A DNA stretch of 64,000 nucleotides from assembly GCA_963826475.1 (NCBI GenBank), contig CAWGXC010000003.1, forward strand, positions 434,001-498,000, read 5' to 3'. Below, one piece after another: positions 34,507 to 42,514 of this stretch (position 1 is its first letter; each line of letters opens with the position of its first letter). The notes under the pieces were generated by a model. It saw only the letters and a list, made by a program, of their open reading frames with translations. It had not been told where the DNA came from and did no database searches. The stretch is from RHKX01 sp963826475 (GTDB lineage Bacteria; Actinomycetota; Thermoleophilia; Solirubrobacterales; 70-9). The position numbers and the translations under genes are program-made.

Positions 34507-35713
34507 TCAGGCTCGTCTCGCCGTCACCTGGTAGATCGAGGTGAAGCCGGACTCGAAGCCGTTGCGGGCCGCGCGCAGGTAGAGCCGCCAGACGCGCAGG
34601 CGCTCGGCGCCGGCCAGCCGCGCGGCTTCGTCGGGGTGCTCGTCGAGTCGGTTCGCCCAGTGACGGAGCGTCTCGGCGTAGTCGGCGGCGAAGCCCTCGA
34701 CCAGCGAGGTCTCGAAGCCGGCGCGCTCGAGCGCCAGCAGCACTCGCGAGAGGTGCACGGGGTCGGCGTCGGGGAAGACGTAACGCTCTGAGAAGGGCCC
34801 GGCCTCGGGGTCGGTGTGCCGCAGGCGCGCGATGCCGTGATTGAGTAGGCGTCCGCCCGAGTCGAGGAGGCCGGCGAGCCGCTGGGCGTAGAGGTCGATG
34901 TTCTCGGCGCCGACGTGCTCGACCATTCCGATCGAGGCGATCGCGTCGAACTTCTCCCCGGTCAGGTCGCGGTAGTCCATGACGCGGATCTCGACCTTGT
35001 CCGCGACGCCGGCCGCCTCGGCCCGCTCGCGTGCCCGCCGGGCCTGCGGCTCCGAGAGCGTGATCCCGAGGACCTTCGACGCCGTGGCGCGTGGCGGCGT
35101 GGGTGGCGAAGCTGCCCCAGCCGCAGCCGATGTCGACGATGCGCTCGCCGGGTTTCAGCCCGAGCTTCGTGCAGACGAGCTCCAGCTTCTGCTCCTGCGC
35201 CTCCTCGAGCGTGGTGGCGCCGCGGGAGAAGATCGCGCAGCTGTACGTCATCGACTCATCGAGGAAGAGCCCGAAGTACTCGGGCGGCAGGTCGTAGTGG
35301 TGGCGGACCGACCGGGCGTCGCGCTCCGGTGAGCGGCGGGTGCCACGCGGTCGCAGCTCAGCGCGGGGTGGGGAGGGGGGAGGGGTGAGTCCGTTCGCGA
35401 CGAGGGCGGCGGCAAGGAGTCGCAGCTTCGCGAGCGGCTCGATCGGCGGCGGCTTCCACTCGTCAAGGAGCCTCATCACCGAGTCGATATCGCTGACCTC
35501 GAGGTCGCCGGAGACGTACGCGCGGCCGATCCCGAGCTGGCCCGGAGCGCGCAGAGCGTGGGCGATAGCCCGCGGCGAGTGCGCCGTGAAGGTCGGTCCG
35601 CCGGGACTGGTCGGTTCGAGGCGGGTCCCGTCCCAGAAAACGACCGTGAAGGGGCGCTCGGGAAGGGCGTTGGCGAGCTCCTTTCGCAGGGGCCTGGTGT
35701 AGGTGAATGGCAC
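34507..35713 (-). pseudogene. cfa: Cyclopropane-fatty-acyl-phospholipid synthase, frameshifted
   Basis: On the minus strand the first part (GTG at 35713) reads as a CFA synthase N-terminus and SAM-binding domain. It has HHYDLPPEYFGLFLD, MTYSCAIF and the motif VDIGCGWGSFA. After HAATRHGV the frame breaks. The family continuation (KVLGITLSEPQARRARERAE, then IRVMDYRDL and MVEHVGAENID) resumes one frame over and ends at 34507. One extra G (C on the plus strand at 35077) accounts for this. It could be a true pseudogene, a sequencing or assembly error, or, less likely, a recoding site. If intact it would methylenate unsaturated membrane lipids. Confidence 0.85.
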
Positions 35714-35719
35714 ACGCCG

Positions 35720-35725
35720 ATCTTA
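35720..35725 (-). promoter_or_regulatory. -10 element of a leaderless cfa promoter
   Basis: On the minus strand TAAGAT is followed by 6 nt and the GTG start at 35713. It is divergent from the efp element 17 bp away. Confidence 0.45.
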
Positions 35726-35741
35726 TGAGGAGCGCGACCGC

Positions 35742-35747
35742 TACCCT
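35742..35747 (+). promoter_or_regulatory. -10 element ahead of efp
   Basis: TACCCT is followed by 9 nt and TTG 35757. The position agrees with TTG, not an upstream ATG, as the efp start. Confidence 0.45.
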
Positions 35748-35756
35748 CCGCCGGCC

Positions 35757-36317
35757 TTGATCTCGACAGCTCAATTCAAGAACGGCGCCCACATAGAGGT
35801 GGACGGGAAGATCTTCCGGATCATGGATTCCCAGCACGTCAAGCCCGGCAAGGGCGGCGCATTCGTGCGGACGAAGCTCCGGCGCATCGAGGACGGCTCG
35901 GTGATCGACCGCACCTTCCGCGCCGGCGAGAAGTTCCGCCCGGTGCGCACCGAGACCCGCAAGATGCAGTACCTCTACGACTCCGGCGACGCTCAGGTCT
36001 TCATGGACACCCAGAACTACGAGCAGCTGGAGCTGGCGGCGGACGTCACCGGCGAGGAGATGCAGTGGGTGCGGCCCAACGACGAGGTCGACATCCTCTT
36101 CGTCGACGAGAGTCCCGCCGGCGTGCAGATCGCCAGCGCTGTGGATCTCACCGTCACCGAGACCCAGCCCGGCCTCAAGGGCGACACCGCCTCGGGCGGC
36201 GGCACCAAGCCCGCCACCCTGGAGACCGGCGTGAGCATCGAGGTTCCACTCTTCGTCGAAGAGGGTCAGAAGGTCCGCGTCGACACGCGCTCCGGGGCGT
36301 ACGTCTCGAGGGCGTGA
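35757..36317 (+). CDS. efp: Elongation factor P
   Basis: Relieves ribosome stalling at polyproline. Starting at TTG 35757 gives 186 residues beginning MISTAQFKNGAHIEVDGKIF, the family N-terminus; an upstream ATG (35703) would add 18 unrelated residues. The loop that reaches the peptidyl-transferase centre reads PGKGGAFVR, with Lys32 at the tip. The KOW-like first domain and two OB domains follow, ending VDTRSGAYVSRA. Modification of Lys32 cannot be judged. efp before nusB is the common actinobacterial order, here separated by one inserted gene. Confidence 0.96.
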   Translation: MISTAQFKNGAHIEVDGKIFRIMDSQHVKPGKGGAFVRTKLRRIEDGSVIDRTFRAGEKFRPVRTETRKMQYLYDSGDAQVFMDTQNYEQLELAADVTGEEMQWVRPNDEVDILFVDESPAGVQIASAVDLTVTETQPGLKGDTASGGGTKPATLETGVSIEVPLFVEEGQKVRVDTRSGAYVSRA

Positions 36318-36418
36318 CTCGGTAGCTGTGGCCTCGCCGAGGATCTCGGCACAGATTCGCGACTGAAAAGGGCGGAGGAGGGGGTCACTGGGGCGACCGG
36401 CTGCGCCACGATGGTTCG

Positions 36419-37366
36419 GTGGGCGACGAGGGGAGACTTTTGCACCGTGGGGGTGGAAAAGTCTCCCCGCGTCAACGGGATGACCGACTCGCGGACCTGG
36501 CTCGTCGTCGCCACCGCGTCGTCGCTGCCCGGGAGCTCCTGGCGATCGGCTTCACTCGGAGGGAGATCGAGGGGCACGTCGCGAACGGCCGGCTCGTTCG
36601 GCGCTACCGAGGTGTCTTTGCGGTTGGCCCAGGTCCCCTCACTGCCCATGGAGACGTGATGGCGGCGGTGCTCTTCGCCGGACAAGATGCCTTGACGAGT
36701 CACCGCGCGGCCGGTGTCATTTGGAAGATGTTGAGGGTCGGGATCGGTTCGATCATCGACGTGACCTCGCCCCGTCGCATCAGAGGTCCCCGCGGCATCC
36801 GAGCCCACCGCTCACCGGTGCCCGCCGACGAGCGGGCCCAGCGCCACGGCATCCCCCTGACCTCCACCGGCCGGACGATCCTCGACTGCGCCGAGACGAT
36901 GACTGCCAGGGAGATCGAGCGAATGCTGAACGAGGCCTTCGTCCTGGGTCTGCCGATCAAGCCGGCCCTCCCGGTGCTTCTCGACAGACATCCCCGTCGA
37001 CGAGGCACGACGACGGTTCGCACCGCGCTGATCCGCTTCGAAGGCGGGACGACGCTGACCAAGAGCGAAGTCGAGGAGCGATTCCTCGCCTTCCTGGATC
37101 GCCACGGGTTCCCACGGCCATTCACCAACCACGACGTGCGGACTCACAGCCGCACCTACAACGTCGATCTCTGCTGGCCGGGGTCCCGCCTGGTCATGGA
37201 AATCGATGCCCCATCAACGCACGGAAGCCGACCGAAGATGCTCAAGGACCGCCGGCAGGATCGGGCGCTCATCCTCGCCGGCTGGACCCCCGCACGGCTG
37301 ATGGAGGACGACCTCGACGACGAGGACTCCCTGGCCGCCGAGATTCGCGGCCTCCTCGGTGCGTAA
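36419..37366 (+). CDS. AbiEi-like antitoxin-domain plus DUF559 nuclease-like protein
   Basis: 315 residues from GTG 36419 (start uncertain; the inverted repeat falls in codons 4-17, and TTG 36440 is possible). The N-terminal winged helix matches the AbiEi antitoxin-domain family: VVAARELLAIGFTRREI, then LVRRYRGVFAVG. The C-terminal 100 residues resemble the VSR/DUF559 endonuclease fold: KSEVEERFLAFLDRHGF, NVDLCW and VMEID, giving a PD-(D/E)xK-like acidic set. No AbiEii toxin is adjacent. Such stand-alone proteins are common in actinobacteria; a defence or regulatory role is unproven. Confidence 0.8.
   Translation: MGDEGRLLHRGGGKVSPRQRDDRLADLARRRHRVVAARELLAIGFTRREIEGHVANGRLVRRYRGVFAVGPGPLTAHGDVMAAVLFAGQDALTSHRAAGVIWKMLRVGIGSIIDVTSPRRIRGPRGIRAHRSPVPADERAQRHGIPLTSTGRTILDCAETMTAREIERMLNEAFVLGLPIKPALPVLLDRHPRRRGTTTVRTALIRFEGGTTLTKSEVEERFLAFLDRHGFPRPFTNHDVRTHSRTYNVDLCWPGSRLVMEIDAPSTHGSRPKMLKDRRQDRALILAGWTPARLMEDDLDDEDSLAAEIRGLLGA
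36430..36468. repeat. 12-bp perfect inverted repeat
   Basis: GGGGAGACTTTT (36430-36441) and AAAAGTCTCCCC (36457-36468) are exact inverted copies with 15 bp between. They lie at the very start of the following coding region. This could be an autoregulatory operator, a terminator-like hairpin, or a mobile REP-type element. Confidence 0.7.
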
Positions 37367-37369
37367 CCT
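37364..37369 (+). promoter_or_regulatory. -10 element of a leaderless nusB promoter
   Basis: TAACCT, beginning with the stop codon of the upstream gene, is followed by 7 nt and ATG 37377. It selects this ATG over the ATG at 37373, which is out of frame. Confidence 0.5.
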
Positions 37370-37376
37370 GCCATGC

Positions 37377-37760
37377 ATGCGCCGCTCAGACCAACGCCGT
37401 GATGCCGCCTTCGCGATCTACCAGCGCGACGTGACCGGCCGGCCGCTGGAGGATCTGCTCACCGACAGCAAGCCCTTCACGCGCGACCTCGCCACCGGCA
37501 CCGACGCCCATCTCGCCGAGATCGACGCCGAGATCGGCGCCAACGCCCACGGCTGGACCATTCAGCGCATCGCGCCGCTGGAGCGGGCGATCATGAGGGT
37601 CGCGCTGTTCGAGATCCACCATCGCGAGGAGATCCCGGTGGCCGTCTCGATCGACGAGGCCGTCTCGATGACCGGCAAGTACTGCGGCGCCCAGGCACCC
37701 TCCTTCGTCAACGGCGTGTTGTCGGCCATCGCCCGGTCCGGAGATGGAGCCGCGGCGTGA
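37377..37760 (+). CDS. nusB: Transcription antitermination factor NusB
   Basis: Binds boxA RNA with NusE/S10 to protect rRNA transcription from termination. The 127-residue protein has the all-helical NusB pattern: RRDAAFAIYQRDVTGRPL, then ERAIMRVALFEIHHREEIPV, and SIDEAVSMTGKYCGAQAPSF with VNGVLSAIAR at the end. The start ATG 37377 matches the leaderless promoter and gives the usual N-terminus. A GTGA overlap links it to the small next gene. Confidence 0.95.
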   Translation: MRRSDQRRDAAFAIYQRDVTGRPLEDLLTDSKPFTRDLATGTDAHLAEIDAEIGANAHGWTIQRIAPLERAIMRVALFEIHHREEIPVAVSIDEAVSMTGKYCGAQAPSFVNGVLSAIARSGDGAAA

Positions 37761-37960
37761 GCGGGGGTGACGGAGTCGACCTCCTGCACGCGGCCGCCGA
37801 GCGCCTCGACCGGATCGCGCTCGAGCTCTCCGACCCCGCGACGACCGACGCGGCGGCCGTCGAGCTCGCGCGCGAGGCCGCGCAGATCGCCGCCGAGGCC
37901 GGAAGCACCGCTGCGGAAGCCGCTCGAGCGGCCTCCGAGCGCGGGCCCGAAAACGCCTAG
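37757..37960 (+). CDS. Small Ala-rich coiled-coil protein, XseB-like
   Basis: 67 residues, one long helix pair rich in Ala, Glu and Arg (VDLLHAAAERLDRIALEL; VELAREAAQIAAEAG). Position between nusB and the prenyl transferase is where xseB (exodeoxyribonuclease VII small subunit) is found in many bacteria, and length and helix pattern agree. Sequence match is weak, and xseA is not in the window. The GTG start overlaps the nusB stop, and the TAG is directly followed by the next ATG. Confidence 0.55.
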   Translation: MSGGDGVDLLHAAAERLDRIALELSDPATTDAAAVELAREAAQIAAEAGSTAAEAARAASERGPENA

Positions 37961-38833
37961 ATGGCCGATTACCCCGACGACCTGCGCCTGCAGGTCGAGG
38001 CTTACCTGTCGGAGATGCGGTTCTCGGATCGCTCCGAGACGAGCGGCATCGAAGAGGCCATGCGCTACTCGCTGCTCGCTGGGGGCAAGCGGATCCGGCC
38101 GGTCCTCTGCCTGGCCACGGCCCGGGCCCTCGGCCTCGACCCGGCATCCATCCTTCCCACGGCGGCGGCGCTCGAGCTCATCCACACCTACTCGCTGATC
38201 CACGACGACCTGCCGGCCATGGACGACGACGACCTGCGACGCGGGCGGCCCACCTCCCACAAGGCCTTCGGCGAGGACGTCGCGATCCTCGCCGGCGACG
38301 CCCTGTTCGCCGAGGCGATCCGGCTTCTCTGTGAGAGTCAGGAGGGCGAGCCCGGGCGGATCGTGGCGGCGGTGCGCGAGGTTGCGGGGGCGACCGGCGT
38401 CGACGGCATGGTCGGCGGCCAGTACGTCGACGTCAAGGGGATCGCCGGCAGGGACGCCGAGTCCCTGCGCCTGCTGCACTCGCTCAAGACAGGGCGGCTG
38501 ATCTCGGCCAGCGTCTGCTCGGCCCTCGTCATGGCGGGCGGGGAGCGCAGCGCGGAGGAGCCCTACCGGCGATTTGCCGCCGAGCTCGGGATCCTGTTCC
38601 AGATCGTCGACGACATCCTCGACGTCACCGGGACCGATGACGTCCTCGGTAAGCCCCACGGCTCCGACGAGCGCCACGGCAAGCTCACCTACGTCAGCCT
38701 CTTCGGCCTCGAACGAGCGCGCGAGCTCGCGGTCGAGTCCCACGCCGAGGCGGTGGCCGCACTCGACGACGCAGCCGGCGAGGCCGACTCGCTGCGGCAG
38801 ATAGCGGACTTCATCTTCACCCGCCAGTCCTAG
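37961..38833 (+). CDS. ispA: Polyprenyl (farnesyl/geranylgeranyl) diphosphate synthase
   Basis: Condenses isopentenyl diphosphate with allylic diphosphates. The 290-residue all-helical protein has the first Asp-rich motif D82-D83-L-P-A-M-D88 and the second D217-D-I-L-D221, with GGKRIRPVL before them. The two-residue insertion in the first motif (DDxxxxD) is typical of bacterial FPP/GGPP synthases. Exact chain length cannot be set from sequence. It starts directly after the xseB-like gene and precedes dxs, a conserved pairing in the MEP isoprenoid pathway. Confidence 0.9.
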   Translation: MADYPDDLRLQVEAYLSEMRFSDRSETSGIEEAMRYSLLAGGKRIRPVLCLATARALGLDPASILPTAAALELIHTYSLIHDDLPAMDDDDLRRGRPTSHKAFGEDVAILAGDALFAEAIRLLCESQEGEPGRIVAAVREVAGATGVDGMVGGQYVDVKGIAGRDAESLRLLHSLKTGRLISASVCSALVMAGGERSAEEPYRRFAAELGILFQIVDDILDVTGTDDVLGKPHGSDERHGKLTYVSLFGLERARELAVESHAEAVAALDDAAGEADSLRQIADFIFTRQS

Positions 38834-38861
38834 CCCGCCGCGCGTCGCATCCCTGTAGAAA

Positions 38862-38867
38862 TAACCT
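38862..38867 (+). promoter_or_regulatory. Possible -10 element in the ispA-dxs gap
   Basis: TAACCT lies in an AT-richer patch, 116 nt before ATG 38984. It could start a dxs transcript with a long leader. No -35 is obvious. Confidence 0.3.
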
Positions 38868-38983
38868 GCAACGCCGCTCCCGCCCTGCAGTTCTGCGTGC
38901 CGGATTCAAGTGCCGCGAAGTCCGGAATCTCCGACCTGAGACAATTCCTGATCCGCGAGGCCGGGCCGTCTCGCATCTCTTTC

Positions 38984-41038
38984 ATGAGTGACTCCGACCG
39001 CACAGGCGACCGCCTCCTCGACCGCATCGACGGGCCGGCGGACCTGCACGGCCTCAGCGATGAGCAGCTCCAGCAGGTCTCCCAGGAGATCCGTGAGCTG
39101 ATCATCGACACGATCGGCGAGGTCGGGGGGCACTTCGGCGCGAACCTCGGCACGTGCGAGCTCTCGGTCGCCCTTCACAGCATGCTCGACTCGCCCCGGG
39201 ACAAGATCCTCTGGGACGTGGGCCATCAGTCCTACCCGCACAAGATCCTGACCGGCCGCAAGGATCAGCTCCGGACGATCCGCCACTACGGCGGCCTCGC
39301 TCCGTTCTGCTCGATCCCCGAGTCGCCGCACGACATCATGGGCGCCGGCCACGCGTCGACGTCGATCGGTTACGGCGTCGGCCTCAAGGAGGCGATGCGC
39401 CGCGGGATCGGCGCCGACGGCCACGTGGTCGCGGTGATCGGCGACGGCGCGATGACCGGCGGCGTCGCCTACGAGGCGCTCCAACATGCCGGCGGCCTCG
39501 AGACGCCGATGGTGATCGTCCTCAACGACAACGGGATGTCGATCTCGCCCAACGTCGGTGCGCTCTCCCATTACTTCAACCGCTTCCGCCTGAATCCACG
39601 GCTCTTTCATGCCCGCGAGGACGTCGAGGAGCGCCTGACCAAGCTGCCGCTCGGACTCGGGAGCCGGATCGAGCGCCTCGGACCGGAGATCAAGTCGGCG
39701 ATCAAGGCCTACTGGGCCCCGGGCCTGCTCTTCGAGGAGCTCGGCATCGCTTACCTCGGCGTCATCGACGGGCACGACGTCGCCGACCTGAAATGGGCGC
39801 TAGGCCAGGCACTCGAGGCGCAGCGTCCCGTCGTCGTCCACATCCACACCGTCAAGGGCAAGGGCTTCGCCGCCGCCGAGGAGGGCGGCCTCGAGGGCAT
39901 GGAGCAGTGGCACGCTGCCAAGCCCGGCTCCATCGTCGATCGCAAGCCCGCCACCTCGAGCTCGCCATCTCCCGTCGCCGGCGCCCCCGTGGGAGGCGGC
40001 ACGCCGCCGCGCCCGATCCCGGTCCAGGAGTCCGACTCACCGGCCTCGATCGCGCCCGAGAAGCTCGAGCCGCCGACCCCGACGCCGTCGCCGCCCGCCT
40101 ACACATCGGTCTTCGCCAAGGCGCTGGTGGCCGAGGCCAAGCGCGACAAGACCGTGATCGGCATCACCGCCGCCATGGCCGGCGGGACCGGCCTCGACAA
40201 GCTGGCCAAGGAGGTTCCCGAGCAGTACTACGACGTCGGCATCGCCGAGCAGGATGCCGTCCTCTTCGCCGCCGGCCTCGCGCTGCAGGGGGCGAAGCCC
40301 GTCTGCGCCATCTACTCGACGTTCCTCCAGCGCGCGTTCGACCAGATCGTCCACGACGTCTGCCTCCAGGACCTCGACGTGGTCTTCGCCATGGATCGCG
40401 CCGGGCTCGTCGGCGACGACGGGCCCACCCACCACGGCGCCTTCGACGTCTCCTACCTGCGCCCGCTCCCGAACATGGTCCTGATGGCGCCTCGCGACGA
40501 GGCGATGCTGGTCAACATGCTGCGCACCTCGCTCGCCCACAGGGGCCCGGTCGCCTTCCGCTATCCGCGCGGCACCGCCGAGGGCGTGCCGCTGCCCGAG
40601 CCGCCCCGCGAGATCCCGATCGGGACCGGTGAGGTCCTGCAGGAGGGCGAGCGCGTCGCCCTGCTCGGCTACGGCTGGGGCGTGCAGGTCGCCAACGACG
40701 CCGCCGCGCTCCTCGCCGAGCACGGGATCACTCCGACCGTCGCCGACGCCCGCTTCGCCAAGCCGCTCGACGCCGATCTCATCGACCGCCTCTGCGGGGA
40801 GCACGACCTGGTCGTGACGATCGAGGAGAACGTCCTGCCCGGTGGCTTCGGAGCCGCCGTCCTCGAGCACGTCGAGGACTCGCTGGACCGCGACCGGGCG
40901 CGGATCATGCGCATCGGCCTGCCGGACCGCTACGTCACCCACGGCAAGCCGAACCTGCTGCGGGACGAGGTCGGCCTCAACGGGGCCACCGTCGTCGACC
41001 GGGTGCTGGCCGCGCTCGGCGACCGCGCCCACGCCTGA
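38984..41038 (+). CDS. dxs: 1-deoxy-D-xylulose-5-phosphate synthase
   Basis: First MEP-pathway enzyme; thiamine-dependent condensation of pyruvate and glyceraldehyde 3-phosphate. The start ATG gives DRLLDRIDGPADLHGLSDEQ, the standard N-terminus. WDVGHQSYPHKILTGR, GDGAMTGG and the catalytic Glu in VGIAEQDAVLFAAGLA are present. It has 684 residues, longer than usual: the linker between the first and pyrimidine-binding domains (about residues 320-375) is a Pro/Ser/Thr-rich stretch (PSPVAGAPVGGGTPPRPIPV). The stop is 15 bp from the convergent chrA stop. Confidence 0.95.
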   Translation: MSDSDRTGDRLLDRIDGPADLHGLSDEQLQQVSQEIRELIIDTIGEVGGHFGANLGTCELSVALHSMLDSPRDKILWDVGHQSYPHKILTGRKDQLRTIRHYGGLAPFCSIPESPHDIMGAGHASTSIGYGVGLKEAMRRGIGADGHVVAVIGDGAMTGGVAYEALQHAGGLETPMVIVLNDNGMSISPNVGALSHYFNRFRLNPRLFHAREDVEERLTKLPLGLGSRIERLGPEIKSAIKAYWAPGLLFEELGIAYLGVIDGHDVADLKWALGQALEAQRPVVVHIHTVKGKGFAAAEEGGLEGMEQWHAAKPGSIVDRKPATSSSPSPVAGAPVGGGTPPRPIPVQESDSPASIAPEKLEPPTPTPSPPAYTSVFAKALVAEAKRDKTVIGITAAMAGGTGLDKLAKEVPEQYYDVGIAEQDAVLFAAGLALQGAKPVCAIYSTFLQRAFDQIVHDVCLQDLDVVFAMDRAGLVGDDGPTHHGAFDVSYLRPLPNMVLMAPRDEAMLVNMLRTSLAHRGPVAFRYPRGTAEGVPLPEPPREIPIGTGEVLQEGERVALLGYGWGVQVANDAAALLAEHGITPTVADARFAKPLDADLIDRLCGEHDLVVTIEENVLPGGFGAAVLEHVEDSLDRDRARIMRIGLPDRYVTHGKPNLLRDEVGLNGATVVDRVLAALGDRAHA

Positions 41039-41053
41039 GACACCGGAAACCGC

Positions 41054-42217
41054 TCAGAGGACCGTGAGCTGCAGAGCGGCTCCGATGAGGCCACAGCCGG
41101 TGACCACGTAGAGAACGGTCAGCTTGCCGTGCCAGCGATTGAGGACCAGAAAGGAGCCGATTGCGAGGACCGCGGTGGGCACGTCAACCACGCTGGTGTC
41201 CACGATGTCGACGGTCGCCGCCGCGATCAGCCCGATGACGCCGGCCGCCACGCCAAGCAGGAATGGGTGGAGGCGAGCGTTCTCGGCGATGCCGACCAGC
41301 TGCCGGTGAAAGAAGATCGGAAAGACGAAAGCCGGGATGAAGATCCCGAGCGTCATCACGAGCGCTCCGACGATGCCGCCCGCGATGTAGCCGACGAAGG
41401 TGGAGAAGATGACGAGGGGCGCCGGAAGGACGCCGCTCAGCGCAAGGCCGTCCACGAACTGGCCGTCGGTGAGCCAGTGATGGCCGCCCACCGCTGAATC
41501 GTTGAGAAACGGGATCACCGTGAAGGCGCCGCCGAACGTGACGAGCCCCGCCTTGATGCCGACCCAGAAGATCTCAGCTGTCAGCGAAAGGCCGACCGCA
41601 CCGGCAGCAGCGAGGACCAATACGGGAAGGCTCAGCGAGATCGAGTGCGCCCGGCCGGTCCAGGCGGCCGCGTTCGTCCATACCGCGTAAAGGAGCCCCG
41701 CGCCGAGCAGCACGATCACGAAGCTTGCGTCCGCGAATACGGTCAGGGCGAAGCCGGCGACCGCCAGCATGGCGAGGGGGACGCCGGTGATGAAGTTTCG
41801 GCTCAGCCGGACCAGGGCGCGAGCGAGGATCGCCCCGACCGCCGCCTTGAGTCCGTAGAAGACCTCGTCGAGGTGACCGGCCAGATTCGCTTCGACGTAG
41901 AGGATCGACAGCCCGAGCATCAGCAGGAACCCGGGCAACATGAAGCCGAGCCCGGCCAGGAAGCCCCCGAGCCTTCCACCCCGGAGCCGCCCGAAGTAGA
42001 CGCAGAGCTCGTGGGCCTCCGGTCCCGGGAGGACCTGGAAGACGGCGAGGGTCTTGCGGAACGTCTCGGGGTCGACCCAGCCCTCCTCGTCGACGCACTC
42101 CCTGGAGATCATCGCGATCTGAGCTGCCGGACCGCCCCACGCGAGGCAACCGAACTTGAGGAACCTGAGAAAGATGGAACCAGGCGGATCCCGGTCGGTG
42201 GCGGTCGCCGCTTCCAT
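41054..42217 (-). CDS. chrA: Chromate transporter, two-domain ChrA
   Basis: Minus-strand membrane protein of 387 residues with two CHR domains. Each starts with the family pattern: FLRFLKFGCLAWGGPAAQI, then VLPGPEAHELCVYFG, in the first; FWVGIKAGLVTFGGAFTVIP in the second. ChrA exports chromate in proton- or gradient-linked fashion; some homologues may move other oxyanions. It interrupts the dxs-tlyA order common to Bacillus-like genomes and faces the opposite way, so it looks inserted. Its regulatory region is shared with tlyA. Confidence 0.9.
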   Translation of the reverse strand: MEAATATDRDPPGSIFLRFLKFGCLAWGGPAAQIAMISRECVDEEGWVDPETFRKTLAVFQVLPGPEAHELCVYFGRLRGGRLGGFLAGLGFMLPGFLLMLGLSILYVEANLAGHLDEVFYGLKAAVGAILARALVRLSRNFITGVPLAMLAVAGFALTVFADASFVIVLLGAGLLYAVWTNAAAWTGRAHSISLSLPVLVLAAAGAVGLSLTAEIFWVGIKAGLVTFGGAFTVIPFLNDSAVGGHHWLTDGQFVDGLALSGVLPAPLVIFSTFVGYIAGGIVGALVMTLGIFIPAFVFPIFFHRQLVGIAENARLHPFLLGVAAGVIGLIAAATVDIVDTSVVDVPTAVLAIGSFLVLNRWHGKLTVLYVVTGCGLIGAALQLTVL

Positions 42218-42262
42218 CGAGTCGCGGAGTTTCGCTCACCTGGGCGCGGCGCGTGCGTGCGC

Positions 42263-42322
42263 CCTCACAAAAACGAAAGCGCCCCATCAATGTGAGGCGC
42301 TCTCGGGGTACAGGGAGGAGAG
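42263..42322 (+). promoter_or_regulatory. Mutually exclusive hairpins in the chrA-tlyA gap
   Basis: Three pairings overlap. CCTCACA (42263-42269) pairs with TGTGAGG (42291-42297). AGCGCC (42278-42283) pairs with GGCGCT (42296-42301). CTCTC (42300-42304) pairs with GAGAG (42318-42322), covering a purine-rich ribosome-like site. The second excludes both others, the arrangement of an attenuator. No gene is clearly controlled; see the rejected small frame at 42325. The rest of the 297-bp gap holds the Crp-type box and tlyA promoter. Confidence 0.35.
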
Positions 42323-42428
42323 TTATGTGTTTCGAGAGAGACAGTCAACTCCGGACGCTGCGACGTAGGGCGGCGGCCTGCCTGTCTTTAAGTCTGCGTC
42401 CAGAATACGAACGTACGTCCCCCTTGTG

Positions 42429-42444
42429 TGTGAGTCCAATCACA
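42429..42444. promoter_or_regulatory. Perfect Crp/GlxR-type operator TGTGA-N6-TCACA
   Basis: TGTGAGTCCAATCACA matches the Crp/GlxR consensus with no mismatch. It lies about 60 bp upstream of the tlyA -10 element and 212 bp upstream of the chrA start, so a Crp-family regulator could act on either gene. Confidence 0.5.
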
Positions 42445-42502
42445 GTGGTGCGCGGGGCGGTGCAAGGGCGCTGCTGGCACCGGGTAGCAGGGCTCAGGTC
42501 GA

Positions 42503-42508
42503 TACTTT
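42503..42508 (+). promoter_or_regulatory. -10 element of a leaderless tlyA promoter
   Basis: TACTTT is followed by 6 nt and GTG 42515. Confidence 0.5.
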
Positions 42509-42514
42509 CCGTGT

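Noticed and set aside
35060..35090. Programmed frameshift in cfa
   Set aside because: No slippery heptamer or downstream structure is evident at 35077, so a mutation or sequence error is simpler.
36419..37366. Complete AbiE toxin-antitoxin system
   Set aside because: No AbiEii nucleotidyltransferase gene is adjacent on either side; only the antitoxin-like domain is present.
38930..38960. CTGAGA and CCTGATC near dxs, as in a thiamine riboswitch
   Set aside because: The other conserved parts (GGGTGC, ACCC, CCAGCG) are missing and no supporting stems can be drawn.
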